A stretch of DNA of 59,304 nucleotides, taken from positions 1-59,304 of the forward strand of contig JAFUVU010000042.1 of the NCBI GenBank assembly GCA_017477465.1. Reading direction: 5' to 3'. The notes under the pieces were generated by a model. The model saw nothing but the letters and a program-made list of their open reading frames with translations. It did not search any database and had not been told where the DNA came from. This DNA comes from Bacteroidales bacterium (GTDB lineage Bacteria; Bacteroidota; Bacteroidia; Bacteroidales; UBA932). Below are positions 34,890 through 44,468 of this stretch, piece by piece. How positions within the stretch are numbered: the stretch's first letter is position 1; each line of letters begins with the position of its first letter. A program made the translations under genes and the position numbers.

Positions 34890-36175
34890 TTGATCCAGTC
34901 CCAGCGATAGACTTTGTCGCCGCGGCGGGGGTGGATTCTCGGGGATTCGGCCGACGGGAGCTTGTCCTCGGGCATAGCCTCAGGCGGGACAGCCACAGAG
35001 CAGCGGATGCCCTGGGGGGCCACATCGGCAGGGAGATAGTCAACCCTAAGGTCGTCAATCTTGACTTCCAGGATGCCGGTAGTGCGGCCGATGAACAGAA
35101 TCTCGTCGCCCCTGTGCAGCGGCGACGCATCCACCTGCACCTCCGCTACTCCTATCTTGTCGAACCAATTGGTTACCTGGCCGATATACACTTTCCGGCG
35201 GGTTGCGGAACTGCCGTACACGGAGCTCCACTCGCCCATCGGCGCGCCCAGATAGTAGCCGTCCCAGAAGCCCCGGTTGAAGACCGTGGCCAGCTTTTCC
35301 TTGAAGGCGGCGCCCATATCGGGAGTGAAAGTTCCGTCGGCCACTGCATCGGCGGCCTGGCGGTAGCAGCTGCTTGTTATTTTGACGTAGTCGGCACTTC
35401 TGGCGCGGCCTTCGATTTTGAAAACCTTGACGCCGGCCTCTATGAACTTATCAAGAAAGTCGATGGTACAGAGGTCCTTAGGCGACATCAGATACTTATT
35501 GTCGATGTGTACCTGATTGCCGGTTTCATAGTCGGTCACTACGTACCCCCTGCGGCACACTTGCATGCATGCGCCGCGGTTGGCGCTTTCCCCGTAGGCG
35601 GCAAGCGACAGGTAGCACTTGCCGGACACGGCCATGCAGAACGCCCCGTGCGCAAACATCTCGATGCGCACAAGATTGCCGGAAGGGCCCGTAATATGCT
35701 CGGACACAATTGTATCGTGGATGGCTTTAACCTGCTTAAGATTAAGTTCGCGGGCAAGGACCACGACATCGGCCCATTGGGCATAGAAGCGCAGAGCCTC
35801 CGCATTTGAGATGCTGAGCTGAGTGGAGATATGAACCTCCAGGCCGATGCGGCGGCAATAGAGGATGGCGGCCATGTCGGAGGCTATGACAGCGTCCACA
35901 CCCGCTTCGAGGGCGGCGTCCAGCACTTCCCTGGCGGGCTGCAAATCCTCCCCGTAAAGCGTGATATTGAGCGTGAGATAAGCCTTTACCCCATAGGCGC
36001 GGCAGATGCGGATAATCTCCGGCAAATCCTCCTTGGAGAAGTTATTGGCCGAATGAGAGCGCATATTGAGGGAGCCGATGCCGAAGTACACCGAGTCCGC
36101 TCCGCCTTCGATGGCTGCCATCAGGCAGGCGAAATTGCCCGCCGGGGCCATTATTTCAAGTTCTTTGTGATGCAT
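34862..36175 (-). CDS. U32 family protein (peptidase U32 / RlhA-like)
   Basis: A 437-aa cytoplasmic protein with the U32 hallmarks [24 protein letters not shown], the Cys-containing signature [17 protein letters not shown] with a second Cys pair in [13 protein letters not shown], and [14 protein letters not shown]32 proteins were first called collagenases; characterised members (RlhA, TrhP) make 5-hydroxycytidine or 5-hydroxyuridine in RNA using prephenate and Fe-S-type cysteines, so an RNA modification role is likely. ATG 36175 lies 8 nt after a TACCTTTG -7 box. The last eight residues are encoded by palindrome copy 6. Confidence 0.9.
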   Translation of the reverse strand: MHHKELEIMAPAGNFACLMAAIEGGADSVYFGIGSLNMRSHSANNFSKEDLPEIIRICRAYGVKAYLTLNITLYGEDLQPAREVLDAALEAGVDAVIASDMAAILYCRRIGLEVHISTQLSISNAEALRFYAQWADVVVLARELNLKQVKAIHDTIVSEHITGPSGNLVRIEMFAHGAFCMAVSGKCYLSLAAYGESANRGACMQVCRRGYVVTDYETGNQVHIDNKYLMSPKDLCTIDFLDKFIEAGVKVFKIEGRARSADYVKITSSCYRQAADAVADGTFTPDMGAAFKEKLATVFNRGFWDGYYLGAPMGEWSSVYGSSATRRKVYIGQVTNWFDKIGVAEVQVDASPLHRGDEILFIGRTTGILEVKIDDLRVDYLPADVAPQGIRCSVAVPPEAMPEDKLPSAESPRIHPRRGDKVYRWDWINLDTQPSHP

Positions 36176-36183
36176 AATCGGCA

Positions 36184-36191
36184 CAAAGGTA
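36184..36191 (-). promoter_or_regulatory. -7 box for the U32 gene
   Basis: TACCTTTG on the minus strand, 8 nt before ATG 36175; back to back with the lepA promoter. Confidence 0.6.
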
Positions 36192-36206
36192 GCGATTTTT
36201 TATGGT

Positions 36207-36238
36207 TTTGGGAATTTGCCCGATTTAAAGTATCTTTG
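36207..36238 (+). promoter_or_regulatory. Promoter for lepA-menA
   Basis: TTTG at 36207-36210, 20 nt, TATCTTTG at 36231-36238; ATG 36245 is 6 nt further on. Confidence 0.75.
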
Positions 36239-36244
36239 CGGGTT

Positions 36245-38032
36245 ATGAAGAATATCCGCAATTTCTGCATTATCGCACATATTGACCACGGCAAGTCAAC
36301 GCTGGCGGACAGGCTGCTGGAACTCACCCAAACCCTCACGGAAAGGGAGATGGAGAACCAGGTTCTGGACGATATGGACCTGGAACGTGAAAAGGGCATC
36401 ACCATCAAGAGCCACGCCATCCAGATGGACTATCACCGCGACGGAGTGACTTACCGCCTCAACCTTATTGACACTCCCGGCCACGTGGACTTCAGCTACG
36501 AAGTGTCCCGCAGCATCGCCTCCTGCGAAGGTGCCCTGCTTGTGGTGGATGCATCACAAGGAATTCAGGCTCAGACGATTTCCAATCTGTATCAGGCCAT
36601 AGACCATAGCCTGGAAATCATCCCTGTACTGAACAAGATAGACATGGACAGCGCCCAGCCGGAAGTAGTGACCGACCAAGTGTGCGACCTACTTGGCTGC
36701 AACCCCGAGGATGTTCTCCGCGTCAGCGCACGCACAGGCGAAGGCGTCCAGGCCGTGCTCGATGCAATCGTGGACAAGATTCCCGCCCCGAAAGGCGACC
36801 CCGAGGCCCCGCTGCAGGCCCTGATATTCGACTCTGTATTCAACGCTTTCCGCGGCATCATCGCCTACTTCAAAGTAGTGAACGGCACAATCAGCAAGGG
36901 CGACAAAGTCAAATTTTTCTCGACAGGCAACGAATACGAAGCCGAGGAAGTAGGCAGCCTGAAACTTAAGCTGAACCCCACCGGCGAAGTGAAAGCCGGC
37001 GACGTGGGCTACATAATCACCGGCATCAAAGCCGCCGTAGAAGTAAAAGTGGGCGACACAATCACCCGTGTGGACAATCCCTGCAAAGAGGCCATCGCAG
37101 GCTTCGAGGAAGTAAAACCCATGGTTTTCGCCGGCCTGTACCCCGTGGACGCCTCAAAGTTCGAGGAACTTCGCTCCACCCTGGAAAAATTCCAGCTCAA
37201 CGACGCCTCCTTCACATACGAACCGGAAAGTTCCCTGGCACTGGGCTTTGGCTTCCGTTGCGGCTTCCTGGGCCTTTTGCACCTGGAAATCGTGCAGGAG
37301 CGCCTGTTCAGGGAATTCAACATGGACGTCATAACCACCGTCCCCAACGTATCGTACAAAGTCTTCACCACCAAAGGGGAAGTCGTCGATGTGCACAACC
37401 CCAGCGGTCTTCCGTCGGCAACCATAATCGACCATATTGAAGAGCCATACATACGCGCGCAGATAATAACAAAGGCCGATTTCTACGGCCCCATCATGAA
37501 ACTGTGCATGGACAAGCGTGGAACGTTGATCGGCCAGCATTACATCACCACCGACCGCGTGGAGCTGAATTACGACCTTCCGCTCAGCGAAGTGGTCTTT
37601 GACTTCTACGACAAGCTCAAGAGCATCTCCAAAGGCTATGCTTCCTTCGACTATCACGTCACCGACTTCCGCCCCGCAAAGCTGGTTAAGCTGGACATCC
37701 TCCTCAACGGAGACCCTGCCGATGCCCTGAGCACCCTGATCCACGAAGACCATGCCTACGACTTCGGGCGCAAGATCTGCCTCAAGCTTAAGGATTTGAT
37801 ACCTCGCCAGCAGTTCGACATCGCCGTACAGGCTGCCATCGGCGCAAAAATCATAGCGCGCGAAACGGTGCGCCAGGTGCGTAAAGACGTGACAGCCAAG
37901 TGCTACGGCGGCGACGTCACCCGTAAGCGCAAACTTCTGGAGAAGCAGAAGGAAGGCAAAAAGAGAATGCGCCAGATAGGCACCGTGCAAGTGCCGCAGA
38001 GCGCTTTCATGGCTGTGTTGAAATTGGATTAA
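36245..38032 (+). CDS. lepA: Elongation factor 4 (LepA) GTPase
   Basis: A 595-aa ribosome-associated translational GTPase. G1 [20 protein letters not shown]2 region [13 protein letters not shown]3 [17 protein letters not shown]4 PVLNKIDM; then EF-G-like domains and the LepA-specific C-terminal domain ending [16 protein letters not shown]. Full length. ATG 36245 ([16 protein letters not shown]) is the standard LepA start; a longer reading would run over the divergent promoters. It is followed one base later by menA in an operon. Confidence 0.97.
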   Translation: MKNIRNFCIIAHIDHGKSTLADRLLELTQTLTEREMENQVLDDMDLEREKGITIKSHAIQMDYHRDGVTYRLNLIDTPGHVDFSYEVSRSIASCEGALLVVDASQGIQAQTISNLYQAIDHSLEIIPVLNKIDMDSAQPEVVTDQVCDLLGCNPEDVLRVSARTGEGVQAVLDAIVDKIPAPKGDPEAPLQALIFDSVFNAFRGIIAYFKVVNGTISKGDKVKFFSTGNEYEAEEVGSLKLKLNPTGEVKAGDVGYIITGIKAAVEVKVGDTITRVDNPCKEAIAGFEEVKPMVFAGLYPVDASKFEELRSTLEKFQLNDASFTYEPESSLALGFGFRCGFLGLLHLEIVQERLFREFNMDVITTVPNVSYKVFTTKGEVVDVHNPSGLPSATIIDHIEEPYIRAQIITKADFYGPIMKLCMDKRGTLIGQHYITTDRVELNYDLPLSEVVFDFYDKLKSISKGYASFDYHVTDFRPAKLVKLDILLNGDPADALSTLIHEDHAYDFGRKICLKLKDLIPRQQFDIAVQAAIGAKIIARETVRQVRKDVTAKCYGGDVTRKRKLLEKQKEGKKRMRQIGTVQVPQSAFMAVLKLD

Positions 38033-38033
38033 G

Positions 38034-38942
38034 ATGAATATCAAAGCCGCAATCAAATCTATGAGGCTGAGGACTTTGCCGCTTTCTACGGCGGGGGTTC
38101 TCCTGGGCATACTGCTGGCTGTGGCCGATTGGAAGGTAGATCTTCTCACGGCCGTGCTCATCGTCCTCACAACCATATCTTTACAGATTCTTTCCAACCT
38201 TTCCAACGAGCTTGGCGACGTGCTTCACGGCACCGATACTCCCGAGCGGCTAGGCCCTCAGTACGGCCTCAACGGAGGAGAGATGACAATGGCCGACATG
38301 AAGCGCCTCATCGGCCTTTTCGTAGTGCTTTGCATTGTTTTTGGCACCCTTATGACTTGGCGCGCATTCGGCACGCTTTGGGACATTACACCCATTCTGG
38401 TGCTCCTTCTGGGAACCGCCGCAATCACCGCCGCCATGAAGTACACCCTTGGGCCGAATCCATACGGATACAGAGCCAAAGGCGACTTTTACGTCTTCCT
38501 GTTCTTCGGGCTGGTGTCCGTGCTTGGCAGCTATTTCGTGTGCACAAAGGGAATCGGCCTTCATTGGAAGCTGCTTCTGCCGGCATCGGCAGTGGGCTTT
38601 TTCTCTGTGGGAGTGCTCAATGTCAACAATATCAGGGATATGGCGACGGACGCCCAAAACAGGGTTACCGTGGCAATAAAGCTGGGTGAGAAGAAGGCCA
38701 AGATTTACCAGACGGTGCTTATCGGCCTTGGCTGGGCGGCCATGATTGCCTATACCCTGCTGTGCTGGCCTTCCATCTGGAACTGGATGTGGGTGCTTAC
38801 GCTCCCGCTCTATGTTTTGCACCTTACAGGCATCTGGAAGCGTAGCGGAAAGGCCCTTGACCCAATGCTCCCACTGCTTGTCATATCCACTTTCCTGCTA
38901 TGCCTCCTCACCGGAGTGGGACATTGCATGTTCCTGCTATAG
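38034..38942 (+). CDS. menA: 1,4-dihydroxy-2-naphthoate polyprenyltransferase
   Basis: A 302-aa inner-membrane UbiA-family enzyme attaching a polyprenyl chain to DHNA in menaquinone biosynthesis. About nine helices; the first Asp-rich loop reads ILSNLSNELGDVLHGTDTPER and the second NVNNIRDMATDAQNR. N-terminal MRLRTLPLSTAGVLLG is typical for MenA. It begins one base after the lepA stop. The prenyl donor could come from the nearby polyprenyl synthase or a longer-chain paralogue. Confidence 0.93.
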   Translation: MNIKAAIKSMRLRTLPLSTAGVLLGILLAVADWKVDLLTAVLIVLTTISLQILSNLSNELGDVLHGTDTPERLGPQYGLNGGEMTMADMKRLIGLFVVLCIVFGTLMTWRAFGTLWDITPILVLLLGTAAITAAMKYTLGPNPYGYRAKGDFYVFLFFGLVSVLGSYFVCTKGIGLHWKLLLPASAVGFFSVGVLNVNNIRDMATDAQNRVTVAIKLGEKKAKIYQTVLIGLGWAAMIAYTLLCWPSIWNWMWVLTLPLYVLHLTGIWKRSGKALDPMLPLLVISTFLLCLLTGVGHCMFLL

Positions 38943-38984
38943 TCCGGTCTTGGCACGGGTTGTGCAATATGCATCCATCGGCCG

Positions 38985-39500
38985 ATGTCAGACAACGAGC
39001 GCATATTCCACCAATTGGTCAAAGACTACAGCGAGCAGCTGTGGTGGCACGTGCGTCGCATGGTGGGCACGCAGGAAGATGCCGACGACCTCCTCCAGGA
39101 AATCTTCCTGAAAGTGTGGAACGCCCTCCCCTCCTTCAGGGGCGAATCGGGCCTCTATACCTGGATTTGGCGCATCGCCACAAACGAAACCCTCAACTGG
39201 CTGCGCAAGGAGCGCGTACGGGCTGCCCTTCGCTTCTCCTCCATCGACGCGGAAATGGAGCGCCGCATACAGGCCGATCCTTTCTTCAACGGCACCGAGG
39301 CCCAAAGGGAACTCTCTAAGGCCGTCGCCAAACTTCCCGAAAAACAGCGCCAGATATTTGTAATGCGCTGGTGGGACGAGCTCAGCTACGACGAGATATC
39401 GGCCATTACCGGAACATCCGTAGGAGCACTTAAAGCTTCCTTTCATATAGCACAGAAAAAAATCAAATTAAACCTTGAAGAGTTGGACGTGTCAAAGTAA
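38985..39500 (+). CDS. ECF-type RNA polymerase sigma factor
   Basis: A 171-aa sigma-70 family group 4 factor. Region 2 (about 5-75: DADDLLQEIFLKVWNALPSFRGESGLYTWIWRIATNETLNWLRK) and region 4 (about 110-165: LSKAVAKLPEKQRQIFVMRWWDELSYDEISAITGTSVGALKASFHIAQKKI). It is the first gene of a compact three-gene unit with a small membrane protein and a Spy-like exported protein, a layout seen for envelope-stress modules. Six bases separate it from the next gene. Confidence 0.95.
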   Translation: MSDNERIFHQLVKDYSEQLWWHVRRMVGTQEDADDLLQEIFLKVWNALPSFRGESGLYTWIWRIATNETLNWLRKERVRAALRFSSIDAEMERRIQADPFFNGTEAQRELSKAVAKLPEKQRQIFVMRWWDELSYDEISAITGTSVGALKASFHIAQKKIKLNLEELDVSK

Positions 39501-39506
39501 GCAGTT

Positions 39507-39881
39507 ATGGCAAAAAGAAACGACATATCTCTTCCCGAAGGCCACCTCGAAGCCTTGCAGGAAAAACTGATGGCTATTCCCGCGCAGCAGCAAGAAGCGC
39601 CGCGTGGCGTGCGCAGATTGGCCCCTTATCTGGCCTACGCCGCCTCGCTTGCAGCCTTGGTGCTGATGGGGAACGCCATTCTGCGTTATTCGGCAGGCAC
39701 TGCAAATCAAGACGAGGGATGGGACTATGTGTCCTACCTTGCCCAGTCATTGGATCCGGACGGGCAGATAGAACTCATTGCAGCCCCGCAGCTGTCGGAC
39801 GAAGAGATTGAATCCTATCTGATTGCCAGCAACATTTCCGTAGAACAATTATATTCAGTGACTTATGAAGAAGATTATTAG
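39507..39881 (+). CDS. Small single-pass membrane protein, putative anti-sigma factor
   Basis: A 124-aa protein with an N-terminal cytoplasmic part of about 45 residues, one membrane segment (LAPYLAYAASLAALVLMGNAIL) and an acidic extracytoplasmic C-terminus. No named domain is recognised. Position between an ECF sigma gene and a Spy-like gene, size and topology suggest an anti-sigma factor, but the cytoplasmic part is short. Its end overlaps the next gene by 17 bases. Confidence 0.6.
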   Translation: MAKRNDISLPEGHLEALQEKLMAIPAQQQEAPRGVRRLAPYLAYAASLAALVLMGNAILRYSAGTANQDEGWDYVSYLAQSLDPDGQIELIAAPQLSDEEIESYLIASNISVEQLYSVTYEEDY

Positions 39882-40401
39882 TGTATTCCTGGCACTGGTC
39901 CTTGTAAGCGCATTCGCCTTTGCCCAGAACCAGAACAAGAAGAGAGACCCCGAACAGTGGCGCGAAAAAGTACGCGCAGAGCAGGTAGCGTTCCTGACAT
40001 CGGAACTGGACCTCACAGAGGCCGAAGCACAAGCCTTCTGGCCGGTTTACAACTCGGTGCAAGACAAACGCCGCGATGCTTTCAAAGCCTCCTCAGAAGC
40101 CTTCAAAGCCCTCAAGACAGGCATTGACGGTGAAGACGTTTCCGCCCTTCTGGACAAGTACATCGCAGCTAAAAAAGCATGCGAAGCAATTGACGAAGAG
40201 GCGCTTGCAAGCTTCAAGAGCGTGCTTCCCGTGCAAAAGGTGGCAAAGCTTTACCTGGCCGAGGAGAAATTCCGCCATCAGCAGATTGGCAAATTCGGTA
40301 AAGGCGGCAGACCGGGCGAGCGTTCCGGTGACGGTGAACGTCGCGGCAACGGCCGTCGCAGCCCTCAAGAACGCGGTTTAAACGCCGAAGCAGAAATCTA
40401 A
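39865..40401 (+). CDS. Exported Spy/CpxP-like (LTxxQ-type) protein
   Basis: A 178-aa protein with signal peptide (MKKIISVFLALVLVSAFAFAQ) and a helical, charged mature part: VAFLTSELDLTEAEAQAFWPVYNSVQDKR resembles the LTxxQ/CpxP-Spy first helix, followed by long helices and a Gly/Arg-rich tail (GRPGERSGDGERRGNGRR). Such periplasmic proteins bind unfolded proteins or metals and can sense stress in sigma/anti-sigma systems. It is translationally coupled to the preceding gene by a 17-base overlap and ends before a bidirectional terminator. Confidence 0.75.
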   Translation: MKKIISVFLALVLVSAFAFAQNQNKKRDPEQWREKVRAEQVAFLTSELDLTEAEAQAFWPVYNSVQDKRRDAFKASSEAFKALKTGIDGEDVSALLDKYIAAKKACEAIDEEALASFKSVLPVQKVAKLYLAEEKFRHQQIGKFGKGGRPGERSGDGERRGNGRRSPQERGLNAEAEI

Positions 40402-40420
40402 ACGCCTCTGATTCAAAAAG

Positions 40421-40450
40421 AAATGGCCCCCTTCAAGGGCCATTTTTTTA
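40421..40450. terminator. Bidirectional terminator
   Basis: AAATGGCCC (40421-40429) pairs with GGGCCATTT (40437-40445), T run to 40449; AAAAAG on the left serves the opposite strand. The flanking genes are convergent, and the lolD stop lies within it. Confidence 0.88.
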
Positions 40451-41104
40451 TTCCTTCCAGGCGCCGTCCTGAAGGATGCAGGTGCGGTCGCAGAGAGCGG
40501 CGAGGGCCGGATCGTGCGTTACTATGACGACGGTCTGGCCCATTTCATTTTTCACCTGCAGAAGGAGGCGATGGATTTCTTCTTTTGTGCGGGTGTCCAG
40601 GTTGCCTGTGGGCTCATCGGCAAAAAGGATGGCGGGGGTGTTGATTAGGGCGCGGGCGATGGCTACGCGCTGCTGCTCGCCACCGGAAAGCTCCGAAGGC
40701 TTATGGCCGATGCGTGCGCCAAGACCCACCGACTCGAGAAGGGAGGCCGCGCGGGAGCGGGCCGCAGAGGTGGAAGCGCCGCCGATGAGCGCCGGAATCA
40801 TGACGTTTTCCACTGCCGTGAATTCCGGCAGCAGGCGATGGGCCTGGAAAACAAAGCCGATGCGGCTGTTCCGGAAAGCGGCAAGCGAATTGCCGGAAAG
40901 GGAGAGCACGTCGCGGCCGTCTATCTCCAAGGAACCGGCATCCGGGATTAGCAGAGTGCCAAGTATTTGAAGCAGAGTTGATTTGCCTGCTCCCGAGGCG
41001 CCCATTACGGCCACCAGTTCTCCTTTTTCCACTTCGAAGTCTATTCCTCGCAGCACTTGAAGTGCACCGAAGGACTTTTGGATATTCTTTGCGCTGACTA
41101 TCAT
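40448..41104 (-). CDS. lolD: ABC transporter ATPase, LolD/MacB type
   Basis: A 218-aa cytoplasmic ATPase with Walker A GASGAGKSTLLQ, Q-loop FVFQAHRLLPEFTA, signature LSGGEQQRVAIARAL, Walker B ILFADEPTGNLD and switch His in VIVTHDP. The 'FxFQ.H.LLPEF.A.ENVMIPALI' stretch is characteristic of LolD, which powers lipoprotein release from the inner membrane. No permease gene (LolC/E) is next to it; in Bacteroidetes lolD often stands apart. Monocistronic in this window. Confidence 0.88.
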   Translation of the reverse strand: MIVSAKNIQKSFGALQVLRGIDFEVEKGELVAVMGASGAGKSTLLQILGTLLIPDAGSLEIDGRDVLSLSGNSLAAFRNSRIGFVFQAHRLLPEFTAVENVMIPALIGGASTSAARSRAASLLESVGLGARIGHKPSELSGGEQQRVAIARALINTPAILFADEPTGNLDTRTKEEIHRLLLQVKNEMGQTVVIVTHDPALAALCDRTCILQDGAWKE

Positions 41105-41112
41105 CTTTTTAT

Positions 41113-41143
41113 TTTGCTTTGGAATGGGAAATCACTACCTTTG
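41113..41143 (+). promoter_or_regulatory. Promoter for the phospholipase D/TonB receptor operon
   Basis: TTTG at 41113-41116, 19 nt, TACCTTTG at 41136-41143, giving a leader of about 120 nt before ATG 41272. Confidence 0.75.
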
Positions 41144-41218
41144 TCCGTGTATTGAAAAACCTATTCCTCCACAAAGATAAAAACATTCCCAAAATGTCGC
41201 AAATACTAAGTAATCGTG

Positions 41219-41299
41219 AAAAAACAAGCCGCCTCAACGCTCCAGTCGCTGCGCGACCCTATTCCGGGCAAATGTCGCTTATGAGGCGGCTTGTTTTTT
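41219..41299 (+). promoter_or_regulatory. Terminator-like hairpin over the start of the PLD gene (putative attenuator)
   Basis: AAAAAACAAGCCGCCTCA (41219-41236) is perfectly complementary to TGAGGCGGCTTGTTTTTT (41282-41299): 18 bp ending in six T. The 45-nt loop contains the inner hairpin GTCGC-TGC-GCGAC and the start codon at 41272. With the promoter at 41136 this resembles a leader with a conditional terminator, or a structure that hides the start. Confidence 0.65.
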
Positions 41300-42471
41300 C
41301 TGCATTGCCAAGCATTCTGCTGCTCATCTTCAGTTATTTACCCCTGCAGGCCCAATATGGCCCGCTGGCAGACAGCATATCCACGTCCACCGGTTTCGTA
41401 CCCGTAGGCGGCAACAGCATGAAGCTGACAAAAAACGGCGAGGAGTTCATGCGCTGGCTATTAGAGGATATCCACAACGCCACCCAAAGCGTTGAAATAG
41501 AGTACTATTGGTTCGATAACGACAAGGCCGGCCAGATGCTTCGCACGGCTCTGATGGAGAAAGCCCGTCAGGGAGTTGCCGTAAGGGTAATCATGGACAA
41601 TCTGATCGACCCCACAGCTCCGGAGGAGTATTACGACGTTCTCCGCAGGACAGGGGCCGATGTCCGCTATTTCAGAGACTTCAAAAAAATCCGTCTCTGG
41701 AAGCTTCCAGCCACTGTTCTGGGACAGAGGAATCACAAGAAAATAGTTGTCATCGACAATAAGATTGCCTACACTGGCGGCATGAATTTCTGCGATGCAG
41801 CAGCGTTCAACTGGGAAGACACACAGATGCGCATTGTCGGCCCAGCTGCCAATGAGATGCGAAAACTCTTCCTCAAGACTTGGACAGCCCTTGGCGGGGA
41901 AGCTCCCGAAATGGCCGCCGCGGCGCCGGAAGGCAACGTTGTGGCACAGGTCATTTATTCGGATGCATCGCCCATGCTTGAGAATATTTATGTGCAGACT
42001 ATCAGGCAGGCCAAGCGCTATTTTTACATCCAGACGCCTTATATGGTACCGCCGCAAGCACTTCTGGATGAGCTTGTTGCAGCAAAGCGGCGCGGTGTCG
42101 ATGTGCGCATTATCATCCCTACCAGCAGCGACTGGCCCTTCATGAACGAAATCACGCGCGACTACTTCCCTCTTTTCATGCAGGAAGGCATCCGCATATA
42201 CGAATACGGCACTATTTACGACCACAGCAAAGTCTTCGTATCCGACGATATACTAAGCAGTTGCGGCACAGTGAACCTGGACAACCGCAGCTTCCATATA
42301 AACTGCGAAAACGCCCTCCTGTTCCACGACAGTGAAACTGCGGTGTATTTCCGCGGGCTGCTTGAAGGCCTCATGGGCAAAGCCCACGAGATTCAGCCAG
42401 GAGAGGGCGACGCGAAAGGCCTTCGCAGAGTCTGGCGTAGCTTCATAAAACTCTTCTCTCCCCTGCTTTGA
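41272..42471 (+). CDS. Exported phospholipase D / cardiolipin synthase-like protein
   Basis: About 399 aa from ATG 41272 (MSLMRRLVFSALPSILLLIF, signal peptide or anchor; ATG 41281 is also possible, and an open reading extends to 41119). Two HKD motifs: NHKKIVVIDNKIAYTGGMN (about residue 160) and YDHSKVFVSDDILSSCGTVN (about 325), with EYYWFDND near the N-terminus, as in bacterial cardiolipin synthases and PLDs. The predicted cleavable signal (LPLQAQYG) would place it in the periplasm, which is unusual for a cardiolipin synthase. It is the first gene of an operon with a TonB receptor (TTGA overlap) and a DUF4249 lipoprotein. Confidence 0.85.
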   Translation: MSLMRRLVFSALPSILLLIFSYLPLQAQYGPLADSISTSTGFVPVGGNSMKLTKNGEEFMRWLLEDIHNATQSVEIEYYWFDNDKAGQMLRTALMEKARQGVAVRVIMDNLIDPTAPEEYYDVLRRTGADVRYFRDFKKIRLWKLPATVLGQRNHKKIVVIDNKIAYTGGMNFCDAAAFNWEDTQMRIVGPAANEMRKLFLKTWTALGGEAPEMAAAAPEGNVVAQVIYSDASPMLENIYVQTIRQAKRYFYIQTPYMVPPQALLDELVAAKRRGVDVRIIIPTSSDWPFMNEITRDYFPLFMQEGIRIYEYGTIYDHSKVFVSDDILSSCGTVNLDNRSFHINCENALLFHDSETAVYFRGLLEGLMGKAHEIQPGEGDAKGLRRVWRSFIKLFSPLL

Positions 42472-44465
42472 CACGCGTATCGGCATACTTGTTGGCCCTT
42501 CTCACTTTCTGCTTGCCCCTTCAGGCTCAGGAGGTCGACAGTCTGCACGCGAAATTGGACAGCACCGTCTTTGCCGTTGAAAAACCCTCTTCCGGGCTCA
42601 GTTTCGGCGTTTCCCAGGCCACTACCGCCACTATCCAGCAGATAAAGAAAGTGCCGATGCTGATGGGCAATGCCGACCCGCTCCGCTTCGTCCGCCTGCT
42701 TCCGGGGGTAACTTCCGGCATGGACCTGGACTCCGGCCTGCACATCCAGGGGACGGAAAACGCCCACTGCCTGGTGGCGGTGGAGGGAGTGCCGGTGTAT
42801 GGCGCCTCGCACCTTCTGGGCGTGTTTTCTTCCTTCATTTCCAGCCACTTCAAGGAGATGGAGTTCACGCCCTTCAGCGCAAAGGCCAACCGTCTTGGCG
42901 GAACGGTGAACATGCGCCTGCCCTCGGAGGTTCCTTCAAGGTTTCGCGGGCAGATTACCGCGGGTCTTTTCGAAAGCGAGGGAACCCTTGATATCCCCCT
43001 TGGGAAGCGTTCGGGGCTGTTTTTATCGGCACGGAAGTCTTATATCAATCTGCTGTACTCACCGTTTCTGCGGATGGACCAGTACAGCTTCCGATACGGC
43101 ATGGGGGACGGCAACCTCACCTGGTACTGGACGCCCCGCCGGCAGGATCAAATTTGGGCCGATGTAAGCCTGGGGGCCGATGCGGTGACCTTTTTAAGCA
43201 GCATCAGCGGTATCAATTTCTCGTTCGACTGGTGGAACCGGACGGCGGCGCTGCATTGGCTGCATACCTGGGACGGCGGGCCCAAGCTCAAGCAGACTCT
43301 CTATCACAGCGGACTTGCCCTGAACATCGATTTCAAGCACGATTTCTTCAACTTTATCGTCCCTTCAAGCATTGCCACCACAGGGTACAAAGCCTCCCTG
43401 GAGAGCGGCCGATGGCGTTTTGAGGCGCACGCAGCTTACCATCAGGCCATGCCGCAGAAGATGAGTATCGGCAATATTGCATTCGACCTGCAGCAGGAAG
43501 GAGAGCATCAGCAGGGCGTTGAACTAACAGCCGAGGCGCATTACACATGGCCTGTCAATCAGATACTTACGCTTGAGGGTGCGCTGAAGGGTGTCTGGTG
43601 GCTGTCGCCTGACGGGGCTTCATATCCCGCTCTGCTGCCCGAGGCGCGGGCGCTGCTGAATCTCGGATGGGCCGGTAAGCTTGATGCAGTGGCGGGACTG
43701 GCCCGGCAGCATCTTTTCCAGACGGGAGTGTCTTCGATGGGCATGCCCACCGAGTTCTGGTACCTTGCCGGGAAGGACCTGCCGCCGCAGGGATCGGCCT
43801 ATACCGCCCTCACTTGGGGGAGGAATTTCTTCCGGGAGCAATATGCGGTGCAGATAAGCGCTTATTATCGGCATTTGACAAACCAGATTGACTACAACGG
43901 CAACATGCTGGATTATTTGCAGGCCGATTATGCCACGCCCCGCTACCTTAGCTGGGGCAGCGGCAGCAATTACGGGCTGGGCATCATTCTGCAAAGGCAG
44001 TACGGGGCGCTTACAGGCTGGATTTCATATACCCTGTCGCGGTCTTTGCGCAATTTCGAGGGAGGGAGTTTCCCGGCCTCGCACGAACGCATCCACGAAT
44101 TCAATGCCGTGGCCAATTACAGCCTTGGGGCGTGGGACTTCGGGGCTTCGATGGTGCTGGCTTCCGGCACGCCTTTTACCGCTGCCGAGGCTTTCTATGT
44201 CCTTGGCGGAACGCTGATTACCAGTTACTCCGAGCGTAATGCCAGCCGGGCCAAGCCTTATTTCAGATTGGATATCCAGGCAAGTTACTACTTCCACCGC
44301 GGGGAACGGGAGAATGGAATTAGCTTTTCCATGTTCAACGCTGCAGGGTACAAGAACGACATTTATCGGCAACTTACTGTCACTGAGGACGGGAAGTTCG
44401 CTTACAAGCCTTTCGGCCTGCATCTTCGCTTTTTGCCGGCCTTGTCTTACTTCCATCACTTTTAG
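42468..44465 (+). CDS. TonB-dependent receptor-like outer-membrane protein
   Basis: A 665-aa protein with a signal peptide (YLLALLTFCLPLQAQ), a plug domain (VPMLMGNADPLRFVRLLPGVTSGMD, HIQGTENAHCLVAVEGVPVYGASHLLG, KANRLGGTVNMRLPSE) and a beta-barrel to the end. The carboxypeptidase-like N-terminal domain common in SusC proteins is missing. It begins at TTG (42468-42470), overlapping the stop TGA of the PLD gene; no ATG gives a signal peptide, so TTG is the probable start. The partner downstream is a DUF4249 lipoprotein, a pairing common in Bacteroidetes in place of SusD. Substrate unknown. Confidence 0.88.
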   Translation: MTRVSAYLLALLTFCLPLQAQEVDSLHAKLDSTVFAVEKPSSGLSFGVSQATTATIQQIKKVPMLMGNADPLRFVRLLPGVTSGMDLDSGLHIQGTENAHCLVAVEGVPVYGASHLLGVFSSFISSHFKEMEFTPFSAKANRLGGTVNMRLPSEVPSRFRGQITAGLFESEGTLDIPLGKRSGLFLSARKSYINLLYSPFLRMDQYSFRYGMGDGNLTWYWTPRRQDQIWADVSLGADAVTFLSSISGINFSFDWWNRTAALHWLHTWDGGPKLKQTLYHSGLALNIDFKHDFFNFIVPSSIATTGYKASLESGRWRFEAHAAYHQAMPQKMSIGNIAFDLQQEGEHQQGVELTAEAHYTWPVNQILTLEGALKGVWWLSPDGASYPALLPEARALLNLGWAGKLDAVAGLARQHLFQTGVSSMGMPTEFWYLAGKDLPPQGSAYTALTWGRNFFREQYAVQISAYYRHLTNQIDYNGNMLDYLQADYATPRYLSWGSGSNYGLGIILQRQYGALTGWISYTLSRSLRNFEGGSFPASHERIHEFNAVANYSLGAWDFGASMVLASGTPFTAAEAFYVLGGTLITSYSERNASRAKPYFRLDIQASYYFHRGERENGISFSMFNAAGYKNDIYRQLTVTEDGKFAYKPFGLHLRFLPALSYFHHF

Positions 44466-44468
44466 CGC

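Noticed and set aside
41219-41299. Hairpin considered as an integron attC site
   Set aside because: It lacks the conserved attC core ends and unpaired bases; a perfect stem with T6 fits a terminator better.
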